6,091 bases of DNA from Pirellulales bacterium (GTDB taxonomy: Bacteria > Planctomycetota > Planctomycetia > Pirellulales > Thermoguttaceae). The notes below the pieces were generated by a model. It saw only the letters and a list, made by a program, of their open reading frames with translations. It did not search any database and had not been told where the DNA came from. Location of the stretch: the NCBI GenBank assembly GCA_030617125.1, contig JAUWWA010000125.1, positions 1 to 6,091 on the forward strand. The letters are read 5' to 3'. Positions 5,920 through 6,091 of this stretch are shown here, in pieces. Numbering within the stretch: position 1 is the stretch's first letter; each line of letters opens with the position of its first letter. The translations under genes were made by a program, and so were the position numbers.

Positions 5920-6091
5920 TTGCGGCGGGCAATGAAGGGGGAAGGGGGAAATGGGTCAGAACTACTATTGATGAACTGGGTAAGATCAAGGTCAGGAAAA
6001 AAGCGATGAAGCCATTGTTAGTGAAATAGAGTAAGATACGCCTGCGCCTAGACTGCCTATTTTGCCGCAATGGCCATAACCACTGCTTAGC
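5920..6091. other. Non-coding stretch with lower GC; no gene recognised
   Basis: No frame here looks coding; the only short plus-strand frame (ATG 5932, 25 codons) has no recognisable product. GC of 5951-6091 is about 45% by hand count, clearly below the genes to its left. An 18-nt all-purine tract (5934-5951) contains two AAGGGGG units. It could be an intergenic region upstream of the next gene or decayed foreign DNA; nothing decides between these. Confidence 0.4.

Noticed and set aside
5934..5951. Purine tract with two AAGGGGG units
   Set aside because: Too short to call a tandem repeat or a structured element, and only two G-runs of this kind are present.
5932..6009. 25-codon plus-strand frame at the right end
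   Set aside because: No coding bias and no recognisable product; the G-rich run before and inside it is part of the purine tract.

Overview
The window looks like part of a bacterial chromosome from a moderately high-GC organism, most likely a planctomycete or close relative. This is an inference from gene content and protein style: a cytoplasmic ThuA-like protein, a divergent RND/MMPL transporter, a TrpG tail of planctomycete type, and loosely spaced genes with weak or absent Shine-Dalgarno sites. No rRNA, tRNA, CRISPR array, complete insertion sequence or phage gene is visible.

Layout: (1) 1-1255, plus strand: a reading frame cut off by the window's left edge. It encodes the enoyl-CoA hydratase domain and NAD-binding half of a FadB/FadJ-type beta-oxidation enzyme, then switches in frame near 1082-1096 to the last ~55 residues of a TrpG/PabA-type glutamine amidotransferase. 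(2) 1256-1496: spacer with a possible tiny ORF (1302-1388), a candidate sigma70-type promoter and a ribosome binding site. (3) 1497-2552, plus: a 351-aa GNAT acetyltransferase, apparently with two GNAT-like halves. (4) 2554-3414, minus: a ThuA-like protein, convergent with the GNAT gene; the two stop codons are one base apart and lie in or next to the loop of a hairpin. (5) 3499-5769, minus: a 756-aa RND/MMPL transporter with about twelve membrane segments, upstream of and in the same direction as the ThuA gene. (6) 5770-6091: the transporter leader with an inverted repeat, a near-consensus promoter, and a lower-GC stretch with no recognisable gene.

The genes do not form an obvious pathway. 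The transporter and ThuA genes may be co-transcribed (84-bp gap), although a second candidate promoter overlaps the transporter stop codon. I see no convincing new biological system. The observation most worth following is the beta-oxidation enzyme/TrpG chimera, which is either an assembly misjoin or a real rearrangement that truncated both enzymes. The best structural observation is the hairpin at the convergent stop codons.
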